Part shown: piece after piece, positions 60,878-64,000 of the stretch | How the letters are laid out: each line of letters opens with the position of its first letter | Numbering within the stretch: position 1 is the stretch's first letter | Translations under genes and position numbers: made by a program | Assembly: GCA_018873245.2 (NCBI GenBank) | Contig: JAEMBT020000004.1 | Coordinates: 2,280,573 to 2,344,572, forward strand | Source of the DNA: Archegozetes longisetosus | Taxonomy: Eukaryota; Arthropoda; Arachnida; Sarcoptiformes; Trhypochthoniidae | DNA: 64,000 nucleotides | Direction of reading: 5' to 3' | Notes under the pieces: model-generated | Told to the model about the DNA's origin: nothing | Seen by the model: only the letters and a program-made list of their open reading frames with translations | Databases searched by the model: none

Positions 60878-62060
60878 TTTCAATACAATGCACTGATATA
60901 CTAGGGAAATATGAAAAGATACATAAAGATATGGTTAACACAAAGAAAAACACCAGAGTGGCGAGTGGCCAAAAATTAGAAAGTTTAAAAATGACGTTTG
61001 CTTTTCCTTACGAATGATAGGCTCTGTATTCTAACAGTTTTGTTGGCTTGAATGAACTGAAAAAGAGTTTATTTGTAAGTATATATCAGGGTACCTTTAG
61101 GAATCCTGTTTTTATTTATTGTTGCTCACAAACATTCCGTGAAGAGTGAGTTAACAGGTCATTGAATCAAAACAATAATTGTCTGAAATTTAATCAATAC
61201 TTGAACGCAAGTCAATTAAGAAAAGCTATGAGGAATGTATTCTAAAATAGTTTTGAATAGAATATACAGAAATATACTCTATTAACAAGCCAAAATTTCT
61301 CTAAAGAGCTTTTCTCTGCGTGTTGTGAATATTGACAGATAAGATGAGAACTGACAATCATTAAAAGAATACTGGTACAAAGTTCATTTAATTGGTTGGT
61401 CTGAATGACCAAGTGGAATCATTTCGTTTTAATAAGAGATTATGCTAAGGGTTCATATGTGAGAACATGATGACCACAATTGCGTCAAATGTTTACTCGG
61501 AACATGTCAATATATTGAAGAAAAGCTGAGATCTGCATCGATTAGAATTGAAATATTGAAAAAGGAAATGCAACTATTTAAAAACCACTCAAGACATGAT
61601 TAATAGTGACAAATTTAATGCTTGTACTGTGGGTTCAAAAGTATTGTGCAAACTGAGTATTTTCGCGCAGCAAAAGTTAAGGGTTACGAAAATATTTAAA
61701 TTAAATTTGCATACATTAAAAGTTTTAGAAGCTCTTCAACCTTCAAATAACAAATGATTCAATAACTTAATTTGCAAAATAAAAAACTGAACTTTGGGTA
61801 ATAATCTACTGTCTAAAACTATTGTAAGGATTAAGTAATCATTTTTAAACTAAAATGAAAGTTTGAAAGTAAGTTTATTAATTCAATTCTATGAAAAGTT
61901 AAATGAGTCATAGTAAGTCATTTTTGTGTGAATAAAAAGTAAAACTTTTTCTTTTTAGCTTTTATTAATTTACGAAATCTATCCCATATGCATTTGTCCA
62001 TTTATTGGTTTAACTCTGTTCTCAAGCGCTCAAATTGAACAATACATTTTGAACTGACTG
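60878..62060. other. Intergenic, no gene seen
   Basis: AT-rich spacer; nothing recognised. Confidence 0.4.
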
Positions 62061-62285
62061 TAAACTCGTGGCGGTATAAATTTGCCTATTAAGACTTTCA
62101 TTTGAACCTACTTTTCGAACAAATGCGTTAATGAATAGGCCTTTACTATGGATTAAAAATACTTTCTATATTGAATTCAATAAAGTATTTTCAATCCATA
62201 GTAAAAGGTCTGAGTTAACGCATTTATTCAAAAAGTAGGTTCAAATGAAAGTCTTAATAAGCAAATTTATACCGCCACGAGTTTA
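62061..62285. mobile_element. Near-perfect palindromic MITE, 225 bp
   Basis: The two halves, TAAACTCGTGGCGGTATAAA and on to the centre near 62173, are inverted copies over almost their full 112 bp with virtually no spacer. Outer dinucleotide context is TG/CA with possible TA-type ends. Non-coding. Confidence 0.8.
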
Positions 62286-64000
62286 CATGTTAAAAAATTT
62301 GTGTAGTTTAATAAAGAAAAATACTGGAAGCAAAAATTTACACTAGATTTCAGACAATCAAACACTAATCAATGCTCTAGATGATTTTCATTATGGTGAA
62401 TTGATTCTTTATAGTACTTCAAAGGAAACTACTGATGAATTTTTGATATAGTCTAGGGATAAGATCTACAAAGTAAGAAGTCTGCGCCAAGTTTGTATAA
62501 AATATTTTGAAGTAAAGTTAAATTAAAATTTTGAAACCTCCGACATTGCCTTGCTTCATTGAACGACAGGATAATAAAAGATTCGATATTGCAATGAAAT
62601 GAATTTAGTGAAGCGCACTCAAAATTTTGTTTTCGTATTGATCATCATGTAAATTGATACTATTGGCTCGATTGCTATTAAATTTCACGTTGAAATATAT
62701 TCTTGTTCCAATTATAAGGATAAAGATCGAGTTAGAGTAAAGAATAAAAACTAAACTCAAAATAGAAGTTGACTCGAAATGCGATCTTTTATTACCCAGT
62801 CGTTCATATGGTAACTATTGGTAACTATTTCTATACTGTTCAGATAAGATTTTCTCTTATTTTGATATTTGGAAACCTCAGGATTCTTGTGTATAAAGCT
62901 TATTAAGGATGTGAGCCTTTTGATCTTAAATTAGATTTTTAAGCAGATATAGACTTTTATGAATGATTATTAAATATTAGAACAAAAGATAGTTTACCAC
63001 CATAAAACTTATCAAGTAAATTCTGTTTTGAACTTCCAGTTAGATATTTAGGAGTTGACTCAATTTACGCTCGGGTGAATTAAAGGAAGAGTTACTCATC
63101 ATAAAGACAAGTGTGAAGGAGTGGTATCAAAATCATTGAAAGATTTCTATTTGATGTCCTAAAGAAACCTATGCATTATAGGAACTTGCGTAACACATAG
63201 ATGACAAATTGGCTAAAGATTTACTGGTATTTAGTAGTGCAATCACTTTAAATAAATTAAAAAATCTCCAATTCGATGCTAGACTGCAAATTTTTTCAAT
63301 TTTTACTGGTATCCTATTTCTGATTTTGGTTTTGCTATCTTTAAAGTTCTAGTTGGTTAAATAAATTAGAAACAATTTAGATTATGACTGATTTCTAACA
63401 GTTGCAATCATTAATAAATAATAGATGATTATTGTAGAAGTTATAAACCATACTATAGACCTAAGAAATAATAACATTTTTGAAAGCTTTTTAATCTTTT
63501 ATTTTTAAAAATATATGCTCTCTTCAAAAATGAAATGAATTCTAAGTTGATTAATTTGAAAAAATACTAACAGTAGTGGACTGAAGTTACTTAAAAAATT
63601 CATTTATGAAAAATCAAAGATCTTTTATGTACAGTTAAAGACATTGAAATTTTCTAAAGGATAAGCTAACCTTTTATGATTAAAGTGAAACACTCATAGT
63701 TTCACAAATTCATAAATAATAGATAAAGTACACGAAGTTTGAAACAGAGATCTATTAAAAACTGTAAATTCTCATCAGTTCAGTACTAAGGAACATTTGT
63801 TTTGTTTTAAAGCATAATTTCTATAAAGTCTGGTATCAAAATGGTCGCAATATGACTAAAATTATGCTCATTAGCAGTGTCATGTTTATTAATAGGCAGA
63901 GACTACGCCTCAAGTTTTCTTAGGTCTTCATTTTCAAATATTAATAGTCAGGTAATAAACTTTATTCCACTGGATTTTGGTACAGAGTGATCTTTACTAA
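62286..64000. other. AT-rich end of window, no gene seen
   Basis: No open frame above background, no recognised exon and no element ends. Confidence 0.4.

Overview
The window is nuclear DNA from an animal, most likely an arthropod and plausibly a mite-like chelicerate. It is AT-rich, host genes are split by very short GT-AG introns (53-76 bp) mixed with a few very long ones, and the gene families are typical of arthropods: a divergent single-exon gustatory receptor, a divergent ionotropic receptor, a secreted TIL-domain inhibitor, an acyl-CoA desaturase and an alpha-carbonic anhydrase. The taxon is inferred from gene content only.

Layout. 0-3.3 kb: a small tandem array of gustatory receptors, with one intact gene and two decayed copies. 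4.4-8.8 kb: a three-exon desaturase on the minus strand. Its 3.1-kb first intron holds a hAT remnant and two MITEs, and a decayed second copy lies at 14.1-14.6 kb. 9.5-16.2 kb: a cluster of dead or non-autonomous DNA transposons (hAT, mariner/Tc1). 17.5-18.5 and 29.4-30.3 kb: two aldo-keto reductase paralogues, each with a signal-peptide exon, an identically placed 64-bp intron and a complete catalytic tetrad. Their 3' halves are almost identical while their 5' halves differ by roughly a fifth. Between them lie a zinc-finger fossil, a complex inverted repeat, a 2.2-kb hAT with a BED-like finger, an LTR-retrotransposon fossil with a large foldback repeat abutting it, and a DDE_1 (pogo/Tigger-like) transposon with about 205-bp terminal repeats.

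31.6-39.7 kb: two different FLYWCH-plus-MULE transposons. One looks intact (two introns, 474 codons, 9-bp target duplication). The other is intronless with one in-frame stop and has ends built of 17-19-bp minisatellite units. A foldback element with about 320-bp arms lies between them. 40.3-42.1 kb: an ionotropic receptor. 42.3-44.9 kb: a four-exon secreted two-TIL-domain protein and a decayed copy of its 3' end. 46.7-57.0 kb: a six-exon alpha-carbonic anhydrase with all zinc ligands and a 6.7-kb first intron. 57-64 kb: mostly empty AT-rich DNA with a TG microsatellite, a Tc1 deletion derivative, a pogo-type MITE and a near-perfect palindrome.

The host genes do not form a pathway. They are unrelated genes (chemosensation, lipid desaturation, CO2 hydration, secreted redox enzyme, secreted protease inhibitor) separated by dense small transposons. 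No CRISPR, operon or prokaryotic feature was seen, and no rRNA or convincing tRNA gene. Exon joins were worked out by hand from frame, splice dinucleotides and family motifs. They have no transcript support.
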